Source: Pseudoalteromonas luteoviolacea DSM 6061
GTDB lineage: Bacteria > Pseudomonadota > Gammaproteobacteria > Enterobacterales > Alteromonadaceae
Direction: 5' to 3'
Length of the DNA stretch: 64,000 nucleotides
Assembly: GCF_001625655.1 (NCBI RefSeq)
Contig: NZ_AUYB01000013.1
Location: 111,630-175,629 of the forward strand
This document shows positions 26,572 to 36,153 of the stretch, piece by piece. Both the position numbers and the translations under genes were made by a program. The notes beneath the pieces were generated by a model. That model saw only the letters and a list, made by a program, of their open reading frames with translations. It did no database searches and was not told where the DNA came from. Position 1 is the first letter of the stretch; every line of letters starts with the position of its first letter.

Positions 26572-27516
26572 GTGGTCCTCCAAATATTGCAAGCCCAACA
26601 GGGCTTGCTGATATTTTACTTAGCCATCTTTTGCGCTTTTTACTTTAGGCCGTCTAATCTTTATCATCCAAATACGCTATTCACACTTATTTCGTCCAAT
26701 TTGGCTAAACGAGTAGTCAAAAATGATAGTTCCCCAAGTCACAATAACCTATGTGGTGCATTGGCTTTTATATTGCCTATTTTAACGCTAGTGATCCTAC
26801 TGTACGCCTTATCATTTATTTCATTTTATCCACAGTGGTTTGGCGGACTTATTTTATTTCTTTGTTTGGATACTCATTACGAGAAGCGCGTTCAAAGGGT
26901 GGCAAAATTATTAAAGGTCGGTCAAAAAGGCTCTGCAAGACAACTGTTGGAAACAATCGTTGTTCGTGATACCAAAAGCCTGTCGGAAATTGGGATTATT
27001 AAAGCAAGCTTGGACTCTCTAGCACTCAACTCTTTGAGGCAATTTTATTTAATTCTGATTTTTTACATCATTGGCGGACCATACCTAGCCCTTACATATA
27101 AACTCATGATGCTATGTGACCATAGTTGGCGCAAGCAATTAAGCCCAAACCACCCCTTTTTAAAACCCGTTCAACGAGCAATTTATGTGTTTGAGTGGCT
27201 GCCTCTGAGAGCGTTTGTGCTGATTATGTCCCTTGCTCAAAACTTTGCTAAAACACGGCATTATCTAAAACATTACGCACAGCATTATAGTAATACTCAC
27301 TCAGGGTGGATCACTGCATTATTTGCTGCCAACCTCAATATACAACTAGCCGGGCCTCGCTTTTATCATGGCCAGCGTTTTGACAATATCCGCATAGGTA
27401 GTGATAGGCAACCTCAAGTAGAGGATATTCAACAAATGCTTAAGTTACAGGCGACAATGCGTTGGTTTTGGTTAGGGTTAACCGGCTTAATTTGGATGGG
27501 TCTAAACTTAGTGTAA
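26572..27516 (+). CDS. CobD/CbiB-like integral membrane protein
   Basis: A 314-residue polytopic protein with hydrophobic segments near residues 10-25, 64-105, 156-180 and 290-312. The layout and a GGPYLALTYK segment with an upstream Arg/Asp motif (VVRDTKSLSEIGIIKASLDSLA) point to the CobD/CbiB family, which makes adenosylcobinamide phosphate at the membrane. No other cobalamin genes are in the window. The same superfamily includes AmpE, found at 35264-36148. The GTG start follows the mtnN stop with no spacer, so translation is coupled. Function in cobalamin salvage is possible but unproven. Confidence 0.6.
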   Translation: MVLQILQAQQGLLIFYLAIFCAFYFRPSNLYHPNTLFTLISSNLAKRVVKNDSSPSHNNLCGALAFILPILTLVILLYALSFISFYPQWFGGLILFLCLDTHYEKRVQRVAKLLKVGQKGSARQLLETIVVRDTKSLSEIGIIKASLDSLALNSLRQFYLILIFYIIGGPYLALTYKLMMLCDHSWRKQLSPNHPFLKPVQRAIYVFEWLPLRAFVLIMSLAQNFAKTRHYLKHYAQHYSNTHSGWITALFAANLNIQLAGPRFYHGQRFDNIRIGSDRQPQVEDIQQMLKLQATMRWFWLGLTGLIWMGLNLV

Positions 27517-27541
27517 GGCCAAGTAAATAATTTACTTGGCC
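27517..27541. terminator. Bidirectional terminator between the CobD-like gene and tyrS
   Basis: GGCCAAGTAAA (27517-27527) pairs with TTTACTTGGCC (27531-27541) across a 3-base loop, between convergent genes. Confidence 0.7.
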
Positions 27542-27551
27542 CAAATGCGAC

Positions 27552-28754
27552 TTAGCTTACAGTCACTTTTGCAAACTTACGTTTGCCTACCTGGTAAATT
27601 TCAGTGCTGCCTTTTGCTATTTCTAGCTTAGTATCTGTCACTTTCTCTTCGCCATTTAGCTTTACGGCACCCTGCTTGATCATACGCATCGCTTCAGACG
27701 TACTTGCAACTAATCCAGCCTCTTTGAGTAGGTTTGCAATTAATGTAGTCTCACCTTCAATCTCAATCGTTACTTCAGGGATATCGTCAGGTAACGCATT
27801 TTTCTGGAAACGCTTAATAAAGTCTTGATGAGCAGCTTGCGCATCGTCTTCACTGTGGAAACGCGCAATCATTTCTTTAGCAAAGTCGATCTTAATATCG
27901 CGAGGGTTACGACCACCTTTAACTTCTTCTTTCAAAGCTTCAATGTCAGCTAAAGACTTTGCACTTAGTAACTCGTAGTAGCGCCACATCAAATCATCAG
28001 AAATTGACATTACCTTACCAAACATTTCTGTTGGGGCATCTGTAATACCAATATAGTTGCCCAATGACTTAGACATCTTTTGCACACCATCAGTGCCTTC
28101 TAGCAATGGCATCATTAAGACAGTTTGTGGCTTTTGACCTTCTTCCTTTTGAAGTTCACGACCCATCAATAGATTAAAGCGCTGATCAGTACCACCCAAC
28201 TCAACATCAGCCTCTAACGCAACTGAGTCCCAACCTTGCACTAGTGGATACAAGAATTCGTGAATTGCAATTGCTTGTCCGCCAGCGTAACGTTTTTTGA
28301 AATCATCACGTTCTAACATACGAGCAACTGTTTGACGCGATGCGAGCTTAATCATCTCTGCACTGCTTAATTTTTCCATCCACTGAGAATTAAACGCTAC
28401 AGTTGTTTTCTCTGGATCCAAGATTTTAAATACTTGCTCTTTATACGTTTCTGCATTAGCAAGTACGTCTTCACGCGTAAGCGGCTTGCGAGTTACATTC
28501 TTACCAGTCGGGTCACCAATCATGCCGGTAAAATCACCAATTAAGAAAATAACCTCGTGTCCTAAATCTTGGAAAGTTTTTAATTTATTAATTAGTACTG
28601 TGTGGCCTAAATGCAAATCAGGTGCTGTTGGATCAAATCCTGCCTTAATACGCAACTTTTTCCCTGACTTTAATTTCTCTTTTAATTCATCTTCAACCAA
28701 TATGTCTTCTGCACCGCGCTTTATCTCAGCAAATGCAGTTTCGATGTCCACCAT
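27552..28754 (-). CDS. tyrS: Tyrosyl-tRNA synthetase
   Basis: TyrRS charges tRNA-Tyr with tyrosine. The 400-residue class I synthetase has the HIGH motif as HLGHT in [13 protein letters not shown] (near residue 50), the KMSKS loop [13 protein letters not shown] (near residue 229), and a C-terminal S4 RNA-binding domain (residues ~335-400). The sequence and length resemble the TyrZ-like subgroup of gammaproteobacteria more than the 424-residue E. coli enzyme. GGAGTAAT precedes the start. It is divergent from the M23 peptidase gene. Confidence 0.97.
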   Translation of the reverse strand: MVDIETAFAEIKRGAEDILVEDELKEKLKSGKKLRIKAGFDPTAPDLHLGHTVLINKLKTFQDLGHEVIFLIGDFTGMIGDPTGKNVTRKPLTREDVLANAETYKEQVFKILDPEKTTVAFNSQWMEKLSSAEMIKLASRQTVARMLERDDFKKRYAGGQAIAIHEFLYPLVQGWDSVALEADVELGGTDQRFNLLMGRELQKEEGQKPQTVLMMPLLEGTDGVQKMSKSLGNYIGITDAPTEMFGKVMSISDDLMWRYYELLSAKSLADIEALKEEVKGGRNPRDIKIDFAKEMIARFHSEDDAQAAHQDFIKRFQKNALPDDIPEVTIEIEGETTLIANLLKEAGLVASTSEAMRMIKQGAVKLNGEEKVTDTKLEIAKGSTEIYQVGKRKFAKVTVS

Positions 28755-28902
28755 TATTACTCCAACACAAAATTCAGTTTATCGCTCGATTCTAGCCTAT
28801 ATTTCACGGAGTTTAAATGCACAAAATACTGGTATTAACGCTTTATTACGTATATGCTGCACTATTATCCATAAAAATTCTTGACAGCGAAAAAGGCACG
28901 TT

Positions 28903-30237
28903 ATGGTACCTGCAGTAAAGAAGCTACCCAAAAAACACAAATTGCTTATTGCAGGCTTACTAGCTGCAATGATTGGGATAGCCTTGATACCTTCAGAAAA
29001 GGCCACTGCCTCTAGAGATCATAAAGATGATGCGCTAGAAGTGGGCAAACGCTATGAGCTTCCAATCAAGGTGGAAGAACAACAAGAACAAATCACCGAA
29101 TTAAGCGCAGAGCATACGCACTCCGAAGAGGAAGTTGACGTTGTCCATTTTGACTATGTAGATCATAAAGTTAGGTCTGGAGATAGTCTGGCAGTACTAT
29201 TTAAAAGAGCAGGTTACTCTGCACAAACTCTACACAACCTCGTCAATACCAATGCAGAGACCAGAAAACTCACCAAAATTCATCCAGGTGAAGTACTCAG
29301 TTTTGCAAGCGATACACAAGGCAACCTTGCACAGCTGAAATACATTTTATCAAAAACAGATACGCTTTATGTAACGCGTACTGATGATAACAAATACGAG
29401 ACGCAAATCACGAGCAAAGAAATCGAAACCAGAGAAGAAACGGCTGGTGGAAAGATCCGCTCTTCATTTTGGACTGCGGGAATTTCAGCTGGATTAACGC
29501 AAAGACAAATAATGAACTTTGCAAACATTTTTGGCTGGGATGTGGATTTTGCTAATGATATACGAGAAGGTGATACCTTTACCCTTGTTTATGAAACACA
29601 CTATGTAGATGGTGAAGAGATTGGCAATGGCAAAATTATTGCTGCACAGTTCATAAACCAAGGTGATACGTACACAGCTATCAGACATACCAACGGGGAA
29701 TTTTATACACCTGAAGGCAGAAGTATGAAGAAAGCTTTCTTACGTGCTCCGGTAAACTTCAAATACATCAGCTCTAATTTTAATCCTCGTAGATTGCACC
29801 CTGTAACTAAGCAAGTTCGTCCACACAGAGGGATAGACTACGCAGCTAAGGTTGGTACACCCGTTGTTGCAGCAGGTAATGGTAAAGTCACTAAAGCAGG
29901 TTACAACAGACTCAATGGTAATTATGTGTTTATTGAGCATGGCAGCCAGTACACAACAAAGTACTTACACCTACATAAAAAACACGTTAAAACAGGCCAA
30001 AGGGTTAAACAAGGCCAGAAGATTGGTACAGTTGGTGCAACAGGACGAGTAACGGGTCCTCACTTGCATTATGAGTTTTTGGTAAACGGAAAACACCGTA
30101 ACCCAAGAACAGTGAAGCTTCCTAAGTCATTGCCGCTGCCCAAAGAAGAGCTTGCAAAGTTCAAGCCATTGGCTGATAGCATGCTAGCGCGCTTAGAGCG
30201 TAAACATGAACTGATGCTGGCCATGAATAACAACTAA
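28903..30237 (+). CDS. M23 family metallopeptidase with OapA/LysM-like domain
   Basis: A 444-residue periplasmic murein endopeptidase, anchored by one N-terminal TM segment (residues ~12-28). A LysM/OapA-like domain (DHKVRSGDSLAVLFKRAGYS, ~90-140) precedes a linker domain and a C-terminal peptidase M23 domain. Its zinc ligands are His308 and Asp312 (PHRGID) and His389 in HLHYE, with His387 catalytic. It is like E. coli MepM, which cuts peptide cross-links to let the sacculus grow. AAGG lies 7 bases before the ATG. It is divergent from tyrS, an arrangement I recall from related genomes. Confidence 0.93.
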   Translation: MVPAVKKLPKKHKLLIAGLLAAMIGIALIPSEKATASRDHKDDALEVGKRYELPIKVEEQQEQITELSAEHTHSEEEVDVVHFDYVDHKVRSGDSLAVLFKRAGYSAQTLHNLVNTNAETRKLTKIHPGEVLSFASDTQGNLAQLKYILSKTDTLYVTRTDDNKYETQITSKEIETREETAGGKIRSSFWTAGISAGLTQRQIMNFANIFGWDVDFANDIREGDTFTLVYETHYVDGEEIGNGKIIAAQFINQGDTYTAIRHTNGEFYTPEGRSMKKAFLRAPVNFKYISSNFNPRRLHPVTKQVRPHRGIDYAAKVGTPVVAAGNGKVTKAGYNRLNGNYVFIEHGSQYTTKYLHLHKKHVKTGQRVKQGQKIGTVGATGRVTGPHLHYEFLVNGKHRNPRTVKLPKSLPLPKEELAKFKPLADSMLARLERKHELMLAMNNN

Positions 30238-30247
30238 AATTTACGGT

Positions 30248-30275
30248 AAAAAGGCGAGGAATTCCTCGCCTTTTT
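30248..30275. terminator. Bidirectional terminator after the M23 peptidase gene
   Basis: AAAAAGGCGAGG (30248-30259) pairs with CCTCGCCTTTTT (30264-30275), loop AATT. It serves the convergent M23 and 30278-31201 genes. Confidence 0.9.
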
Positions 30276-30277
30276 AC

Positions 30278-31201
30278 TTATTTGCCAACCATTTTTAGTT
30301 TTAAAAATTGCTCTAAAGCTTGTGGGTCAGCAGCCAAAGGCTGAAGTTGCATACCCAGTTGCATTAAACTTGTCTGAGCTGGAAACTCCATACTCACTTC
30401 AAACGAATTTAACCCTGCAACGAATGCCTTAACCGCTTCTTTATTTACATCACTGGCAGGCACGGCATTAAGCTGAGAAGCTAGCATAGCCTGAAGCTGA
30501 GCATGGTCTAAGCCATTTTTTTGTAAAAGCTCATCAACTAATGATTTGAATTCTCCGCCATTATTCAATGAAAATGAAAACGACTTAGGTTGGAGAGCTT
30601 GAATTGCGCTGAGCATTTTGCTCTGCATTTGCAACTCTGCTTCCAAGTCCATCTCTCCTTGTTTATGCAATTTGTCAATTTCAAGCTGTAAGTTCATTGC
30701 CTCTTGGCTATTTGTCATATCAAAATTAACAGCAAAGTCCAGCAAGTTTTGCGCAGACGCGGCGAGCTTTATTTGACTATCGCCATTGCTCTCATCAAAG
30801 CTCAAAGAAGAAACTAAGTCATATTTTGCGCTCACCAAACTACTTGGCAGTACTGAAGCTTCAGGTGCGTTAGCCAACTCACTAGATAAAGACATACCTT
30901 TCACCACAAGCTCTGTGAATGGACTCACTTTATTCGCTGAATAGCCTTCGATAGACATGCTCTCAATATCAATCAATTGCTGCTCAGTTTCTTGAGACTT
31001 AAAAGACATTTTCTCAATTGTCACAGTATTACTGAGCAAACTATAATCGACATTTTCATAGCTTACATCAAAACCGGTCTGCTCAGAGAACTGCCCAACT
31101 TGTTGAGCAATAACATCATCTGCTCGCTTATTTGCATACCACTGTGCGCCAACCGCGCCACTTACTGCGATAGCTACGCCTGCTATGGCCACTTTATTCA
31201 T
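30278..31201 (-). CDS. Exported or membrane-anchored protein of unknown function
   Basis: A 307-residue protein with an N-terminal hydrophobic segment (residues 4-20, VAIAGVAIAVSGAVGAQW), either a signal peptide or an anchor. The rest is hydrophilic and rich in Ser, Leu, Glu and Gln with alternating strands and helices (TGFDVSYENVDYSLLSNTVT, IESMSIEGYS). The early part resembles AsmA-like or DUF945 proteins of the periplasm, but I cannot place it firmly. It follows radA by only 9 bases, suggesting a radA operon member. The role is unknown. Confidence 0.65.
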   Translation of the reverse strand: MNKVAIAGVAIAVSGAVGAQWYANKRADDVIAQQVGQFSEQTGFDVSYENVDYSLLSNTVTIEKMSFKSQETEQQLIDIESMSIEGYSANKVSPFTELVVKGMSLSSELANAPEASVLPSSLVSAKYDLVSSLSFDESNGDSQIKLAASAQNLLDFAVNFDMTNSQEAMNLQLEIDKLHKQGEMDLEAELQMQSKMLSAIQALQPKSFSFSLNNGGEFKSLVDELLQKNGLDHAQLQAMLASQLNAVPASDVNKEAVKAFVAGLNSFEVSMEFPAQTSLMQLGMQLQPLAADPQALEQFLKLKMVGK

Positions 31202-31210
31202 ATTGCTTCC

Positions 31211-32581
31211 TTAAAATAGAGCTTGTAGTGCATCGTTTAAGCTAGAAACCCCAATGACTTCCATACCTTCGATAGCTTCTTTTGGTTTATTTGCAACTGG
31301 AACAATGGCACGTTTAAAACCATGTTTAGCAGCCTCTCTTAGTCGCTCCTGACCACTTGGTACAGGACGAATCTCACCACCTAGACCAACTTCGCCGAAT
31401 ACAACCAGCTGCTTGTCCAGTGCATAATTTTTAAAACTTGATACCAGTGCAGTGATAAGCGCTAAATCGGCGCTGGTTTCATTTACTTTCACACCACCGA
31501 CCACATTAACAAAAACGTCTTGATCTGCCACTTGCAAACCGCCATGGCGATGTAAGACCGCTAACAACATTGCTAATCTGTTTTGCTCTAAACCAACCGT
31601 TACGCGCCTAGGGTTTGCGAGCTGTGAATAATCTACCAAAGCTTGTACTTCAACCAACAGTGGTCGAGTTCCCTCCCAAATAACCATCACCAACGAGCCC
31701 GGTGTTTGCTCCTCACCACGGTTTAAGAAGATAGCAGATGGATTATTCACTTCCTTCAAACCTTGTCCTGTCATGGCGAACACGCCCAGTTCATTCACTG
31801 CACCAAAACGGTTTTTATTACCTCGTAATGTTCTGAAACGGCTATCACTGCTGCCCTCTAGTAATATTGAGCAATCAATACAATGTTCCAACACTTTAGG
31901 CCCTGCTAGAGTACCGTCTTTAGTCACATGACCAACCATCACAATCGCAACTTGGTTTTGTTTTGCAAAGCGCGTCAGATAAGCTGCGCTTTCTCGTACT
32001 TGAGAGACACTGCCAGGAGCCGATTGGACGTCCGTCATGTGCATAACTTGAATTGAGTCGATGACCATGATTGCAGGCTTCTCCCGAAGCGCTAACTGAC
32101 AAATTGTTTCAACATTGGTTTCTGCCAATGTTTTCAGCTTATCAGTGGGAAGCCCCAAACGCTTCGCGCGCATCGCAACCTGTTGTAACGACTCTTCACC
32201 AGTGACGTATAAAGTCGGCATAGCTTGCGCAAGTAGGCACATCGTTTGTAAAAGCAATGTACTCTTCCCCGCACCCGGCTCACCGCCTATCAAAATAGCG
32301 CTACCAGGCACGACTCCACCACCTAAAACTCGGTCAAACTCTTTAAATCCAGTAGAGAATCGAGGCAAAGATTCAAGGTTTACTTCATCTAAAGTTTGAA
32401 TTTTTGCCTCTACTACACCGGCATAGCCAGTAGTGCCAGCACTGCGAGGTGCGGCTTTCACAGAAGGTACACGAAACTCTGTTACAGTGTTCCAAGCTTT
32501 ACATTCAGAACATTGCCCTTGCCAACGAGCAAATTCCGCTCCACAATCACTACATACAAATGCGGTTTTCTTTTTTCCCAT
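31211..32581 (-). CDS. radA: DNA repair protein RadA
   Basis: RadA (Sms) is a RecA-like ATPase and helicase that drives branch migration in homologous recombination. The 456-residue protein has an N-terminal zinc finger (CSDCGAEF and CSECKAW). Walker A is GEPGAGKST. The RadA-specific motif is GNKNRFG, and the C-terminal Lon-like domain ends near VGLGGEIRPVPSGQERLREA. The frame extends three codons to TTG 32590; ATG 32581 is the family start. The PilZ gene is divergent. Confidence 0.97.
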   Translation of the reverse strand: MGKKKTAFVCSDCGAEFARWQGQCSECKAWNTVTEFRVPSVKAAPRSAGTTGYAGVVEAKIQTLDEVNLESLPRFSTGFKEFDRVLGGGVVPGSAILIGGEPGAGKSTLLLQTMCLLAQAMPTLYVTGEESLQQVAMRAKRLGLPTDKLKTLAETNVETICQLALREKPAIMVIDSIQVMHMTDVQSAPGSVSQVRESAAYLTRFAKQNQVAIVMVGHVTKDGTLAGPKVLEHCIDCSILLEGSSDSRFRTLRGNKNRFGAVNELGVFAMTGQGLKEVNNPSAIFLNRGEEQTPGSLVMVIWEGTRPLLVEVQALVDYSQLANPRRVTVGLEQNRLAMLLAVLHRHGGLQVADQDVFVNVVGGVKVNETSADLALITALVSSFKNYALDKQLVVFGEVGLGGEIRPVPSGQERLREAAKHGFKRAIVPVANKPKEAIEGMEVIGVSSLNDALQALF

Positions 32582-32720
32582 AAAAATCAAGGCACAGTTA
32601 TTGCTTAAAAGGAAAACCCCATTAAGCTACAAGTTAAATATGTGGCTATACTGACATAAAATTGGCGAAGGCTGAAATAATAACAACGAGAGACTGTCTG
32701 CAGACGTAACGCGAAATGCT

Positions 32721-35219
32721 ATGAGTGAAGATAAACTAGAACTACATCAAGATCTTATTAACACCCTCAAGGAAGACTTAGGCGATCCCAATTTTGATTT
32801 TATCTTCAAGCAAAAGACTGCCCAACTAAGTAAACCTGACCAATTTCTTCTCAAAATGGAGATGACACGCCTATCTCAACCGGTTGCTAGATTTATTGAT
32901 TTGCGCGGCCAAGTATCTGGTGAAGTAAAACCTTACGAGCATGACGGCAAGCAACATTTTATGGATGATGTTGCTATTGGTGTATTCGAACGAGAAGTAG
33001 CGCAGCATGGCGCATACACGATGGCCGTGTATGAAGCAGTAATGCACACCGAAAATAACTTTAAAGTCATGCAAAAGCAGGCTCAGGAACAAGTTGATGT
33101 TGAACCTGAAGCAACCTATGACCATGCAGCACAATTAATTAGATTTGCTTCTTACGAAAGCCGTATAGAAGAACGAATGAACTATTCAATTAAGATCACG
33201 GTTGAGCTCAAAAGCGGCACCACAGTGCCAGCAAGTACCTCAGATATCTCGTTGAGCGGTTCCAAAATCAAACTCTCAAAAAATTACACTGTGTATCCTC
33301 GTAATTTACTAACATTGAGACTGGTCGGTCTAGAACAAGATTTTGAGTTGGGGCTTAAAGAAGGCATTCAATATGAAGTGGTTGCCGTAGAGGAAACCAA
33401 CAGTGACTACAATTACGTGCGACTGAAACGCACCTTTGTAGAAAATAACTCTGGGTTCGACGAATTTCTCGAAAGCTTTATTCATGGGAATAAACGTCGC
33501 TATAAAATTAACTTAGACAACACCATGGACGCAGTAGTTTGCAAAGGCTACGAACAATATTACTTGCCACGTGTCAGCTCCTTGTTTGTCTTTTTCAGCC
33601 GCATAAACAACATGTTGTTGCCAAGTATGGTGCTGACAAATGAGAACAATGCTTTTATAAGCTATTACTTTGAAGATGAGCGCAAGACTTCTTGCCTGTA
33701 TAGCGTTTTTAATAATAAGCGATTGCAAACACTGCTTACACAAACAGCGCCAGTTAAAGAAGCATATTGCTATACCTTTACCCATTCCAATGGCGGTAAA
33801 ATTTATTTTTACTCAGCATTTGACTATGAATTAGAGCAAAAGCCTGAGTTAAAGAGCTTATTTTTAGGATTTGGCAGTGAAAAGGAAAGCTGGCGTGTAT
33901 TTAAAGTGCAACTCATGCCAAGCCACCATGAAGATGCTTTTATTCCACTCTCGTTACCTAAAAGCGCTGGTAAAAACGTTGAAAAACTGAACAAGCGCCC
34001 TCCTCCCCGTGCTCAGGGACTGATAGAGCCCGTACACCATCTTATGATGTTAACCGAAATCACAACGCAAGAACTTCGCAAACATTGCAATGAATTGGAC
34101 TACCCTCAGGAAAGCATCAATCGCTTGAAAGAGTTTGGTCATGGTAAGGCCAAAACGCCTCCCCCACTGGAAAAGGTTGCATTAGAATATGTTAATTTGC
34201 GGGCACACAAGCGCTTTTTATATCGCACAGGTGTAAAACTGAATATATCAGAACAACTCTCTGTAACAGGAAACACCCGTGACTTCTCTATTATGGGTAT
34301 GCAAATTGAGGTTGAACAACCGAGCGGGGTCACTAAAGGTGACTTAGTCACGGTTGATTTGCCAGATCTACAAAAAATTACTAAACAGCACCAATTGTCA
34401 GAACTTAAATATGAAGTCATGGCAGTTAGCAAGTCTAAAACTATCATTAACCTAAAAGTGAAACAGTTTGCTAATGTCCCGCATACCGCTATTGAGTTTT
34501 TTACTGCACTCATTGAAAACAATAAAGATAAACTCCAGCCCAGTGAAGAGGCCCCTAAGATCCCAGGCCTCTCTACCGCACTTAGAAACATGGTCACCAA
34601 GAGTATTTGTCAGTTGCCATTGTATTTACACAAACAAGCATCACACCTCGAAGTCGGTGCAGTAGGTCACGGTTTATACTCATCGCCACTGCATTCACTG
34701 TTACTGCCAAAACTTGTCCAGCAAAACCATCAAGAACTTGTCTTCCCTGATAGCCTATTTCCCAGCAACTATATCTCCGACATACTGACCGAAAACCTAA
34801 GGTCTAAGTCCCGTCAGGATAAACCATTACGCTTTACTTTATTTATTCATTTTGACGAGAAAAAGGCAGCCGAAGCAAATGGTGGAATAAAGTCGCAATG
34901 CATACCTTTTGGCGAACCAATCGAACCTTTGTTTTTATTTGCAAAAAAGGCACTCAAAAATGGCGTTTTGTTTATTTGCCATTTATATGTATCCAAAACA
35001 GGCAGACCGGACATGGATCACTTATCCAATGAGCTTCGCTATGTCAGTCACTATGCTCTACACAAAGCAAAGGGTCTAGAAGAAGCGTTATGGTCTGTAG
35101 CAGGTGTATGTGATGTGGTGGATGTAACTGATGTCATACTGCCAGTGCTGCGACTAGACGCTCATCTGATAGAGCGAATGCAACAAAGAAAAGCTGAGTG
35201 GCTCGGCCAAATTCATTAA
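32721..35219 (+). CDS. Large protein with two PilZ domains
   Basis: An 832-residue cytoplasmic protein. It carries two complete PilZ signatures for cyclic-di-GMP binding: RIEER (148-152) with DISLSG (175-180), and RAHKR (494-498) with DFSIMG (521-526). The segments between and after them (~240-450 and ~570-830) are folded but not recognised; no catalytic motif is visible. Two intact sites suggest a large c-di-GMP receptor, perhaps controlling motility, pili or biofilm. It lies divergently next to radA, an association I recall in Shewanella and Pseudoalteromonas. Partner and output are unknown. Confidence 0.85.
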   Translation: MSEDKLELHQDLINTLKEDLGDPNFDFIFKQKTAQLSKPDQFLLKMEMTRLSQPVARFIDLRGQVSGEVKPYEHDGKQHFMDDVAIGVFEREVAQHGAYTMAVYEAVMHTENNFKVMQKQAQEQVDVEPEATYDHAAQLIRFASYESRIEERMNYSIKITVELKSGTTVPASTSDISLSGSKIKLSKNYTVYPRNLLTLRLVGLEQDFELGLKEGIQYEVVAVEETNSDYNYVRLKRTFVENNSGFDEFLESFIHGNKRRYKINLDNTMDAVVCKGYEQYYLPRVSSLFVFFSRINNMLLPSMVLTNENNAFISYYFEDERKTSCLYSVFNNKRLQTLLTQTAPVKEAYCYTFTHSNGGKIYFYSAFDYELEQKPELKSLFLGFGSEKESWRVFKVQLMPSHHEDAFIPLSLPKSAGKNVEKLNKRPPPRAQGLIEPVHHLMMLTEITTQELRKHCNELDYPQESINRLKEFGHGKAKTPPPLEKVALEYVNLRAHKRFLYRTGVKLNISEQLSVTGNTRDFSIMGMQIEVEQPSGVTKGDLVTVDLPDLQKITKQHQLSELKYEVMAVSKSKTIINLKVKQFANVPHTAIEFFTALIENNKDKLQPSEEAPKIPGLSTALRNMVTKSICQLPLYLHKQASHLEVGAVGHGLYSSPLHSLLLPKLVQQNHQELVFPDSLFPSNYISDILTENLRSKSRQDKPLRFTLFIHFDEKKAAEANGGIKSQCIPFGEPIEPLFLFAKKALKNGVLFICHLYVSKTGRPDMDHLSNELRYVSHYALHKAKGLEEALWSVAGVCDVVDVTDVILPVLRLDAHLIERMQQRKAEWLGQIH

Positions 35220-35230
35220 AGAGCCACTCA
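35195..35230 (+). terminator. Hairpin spanning the end of the PilZ gene
   Basis: TGAGTGGCTC (35195-35204) and GAGCCACTCA (35221-35230) form a perfect 10-bp stem around the stop codon, followed by CAACTTAATTTTG. It may terminate transcription or stabilise the 3' end. Confidence 0.5.
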
Positions 35231-35263
35231 CAACTTAATTTTGTATGTTAAAACAGTACGGCC

Positions 35264-36148
35264 TTAATTTAACCCTGCAAAAAGTGTTAAAGCGGCAACA
35301 ATGAACAAGTAAAACAATACATTGCGTTTAACCAGACGCATCATACATGCTGCTTCATAAGTACAGCCGAAGTATTGTTGTTCTATCTGCTCAGCCGCAA
35401 GTGCTGTTTCACTGACCACCTTTCGGTTACAAGTCTTAAAGTCCAATAAGTACTTTAACCAACTACCCGTTCCCTTTGAGAAGTTGCCTATGATTAAGTA
35501 ACCAAAACCAGCCAACCTTGCTGGGAACCAATTTAAGACATGGAAGAAATAACTCAAACGCTCGCTATGTTGGGACAACATCTCGACACATAGACGCTGG
35601 TTTTCAGGAGGCTCATCATTTGTTTTATCTTTTAATAGTTCAACCATTGTGCGCGTGGAAGCATATAGCACTGCTCCAGGTGCACCCAATACCACGAACC
35701 AGAACATCACAGCACAATAGTGAGTGAAGTTTATCCATGCCAATGTTTGCCCAAAGGTCTCTCCTTGAGGCTCATTTTCAGTTCTAGTTTGTCCCATTTG
35801 AAATGCATAAAGTGTCGCAGCTTCGTTATCTCCACGCGCCAAAGCATTTAAATAAGCTTTGTATGACTTTCTGTATTTCGCACACCCAAAACATACTAAA
35901 AGTACACATACATTGAATGCCAGTTCCCAAACAACAAAATCAGAAAAGTTATAAAGCAGCGCAACCAGTATAGCTGGAATGACCATCCAAACCATCACTC
36001 CAATATTAGATTTTGCAATCCAGTTTCCAGAAATCTTCTGCTGAGACCACTTTTGGTAATGGGCCAAATAATAGTCAATTTGCCAGTAGTCAGAGCGGGC
36101 ACCTAGTCGCTCAATGATAAGTGCCATTAATATTGAGATTAGTATCAT
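35264..36148 (-). CDS. ampE: AmpE membrane protein
   Basis: AmpE is an inner-membrane protein encoded with AmpD and classed in the CobD/CbiB superfamily; its role in beta-lactamase regulation is unclear. The 294-residue protein has hydrophobic segments near residues 2-10, 48-85, 145-170 and 275-292, and the family segments ERLGARSDYWQID and LNWFPARLAGFGYLIIGNF. The frame runs to 36202 inside ampD, but ATG 36148 has AAGGA 5 bases ahead and lies 5 bases past the ampD stop. ampD-ampE is thus a tight operon. Confidence 0.93.
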   Translation of the reverse strand: MILISILMALIIERLGARSDYWQIDYYLAHYQKWSQQKISGNWIAKSNIGVMVWMVIPAILVALLYNFSDFVVWELAFNVCVLLVCFGCAKYRKSYKAYLNALARGDNEAATLYAFQMGQTRTENEPQGETFGQTLAWINFTHYCAVMFWFVVLGAPGAVLYASTRTMVELLKDKTNDEPPENQRLCVEMLSQHSERLSYFFHVLNWFPARLAGFGYLIIGNFSKGTGSWLKYLLDFKTCNRKVVSETALAAEQIEQQYFGCTYEAACMMRLVKRNVLFYLFIVAALTLFAGLN

Positions 36149-36153
36149 TGTCC

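Noticed and set aside
34139..34600. 153-codon minus-strand frame opposite the twin-PilZ gene
   Set aside because: Shadow of the second PilZ domain; composition and lack of start signals argue against coding.
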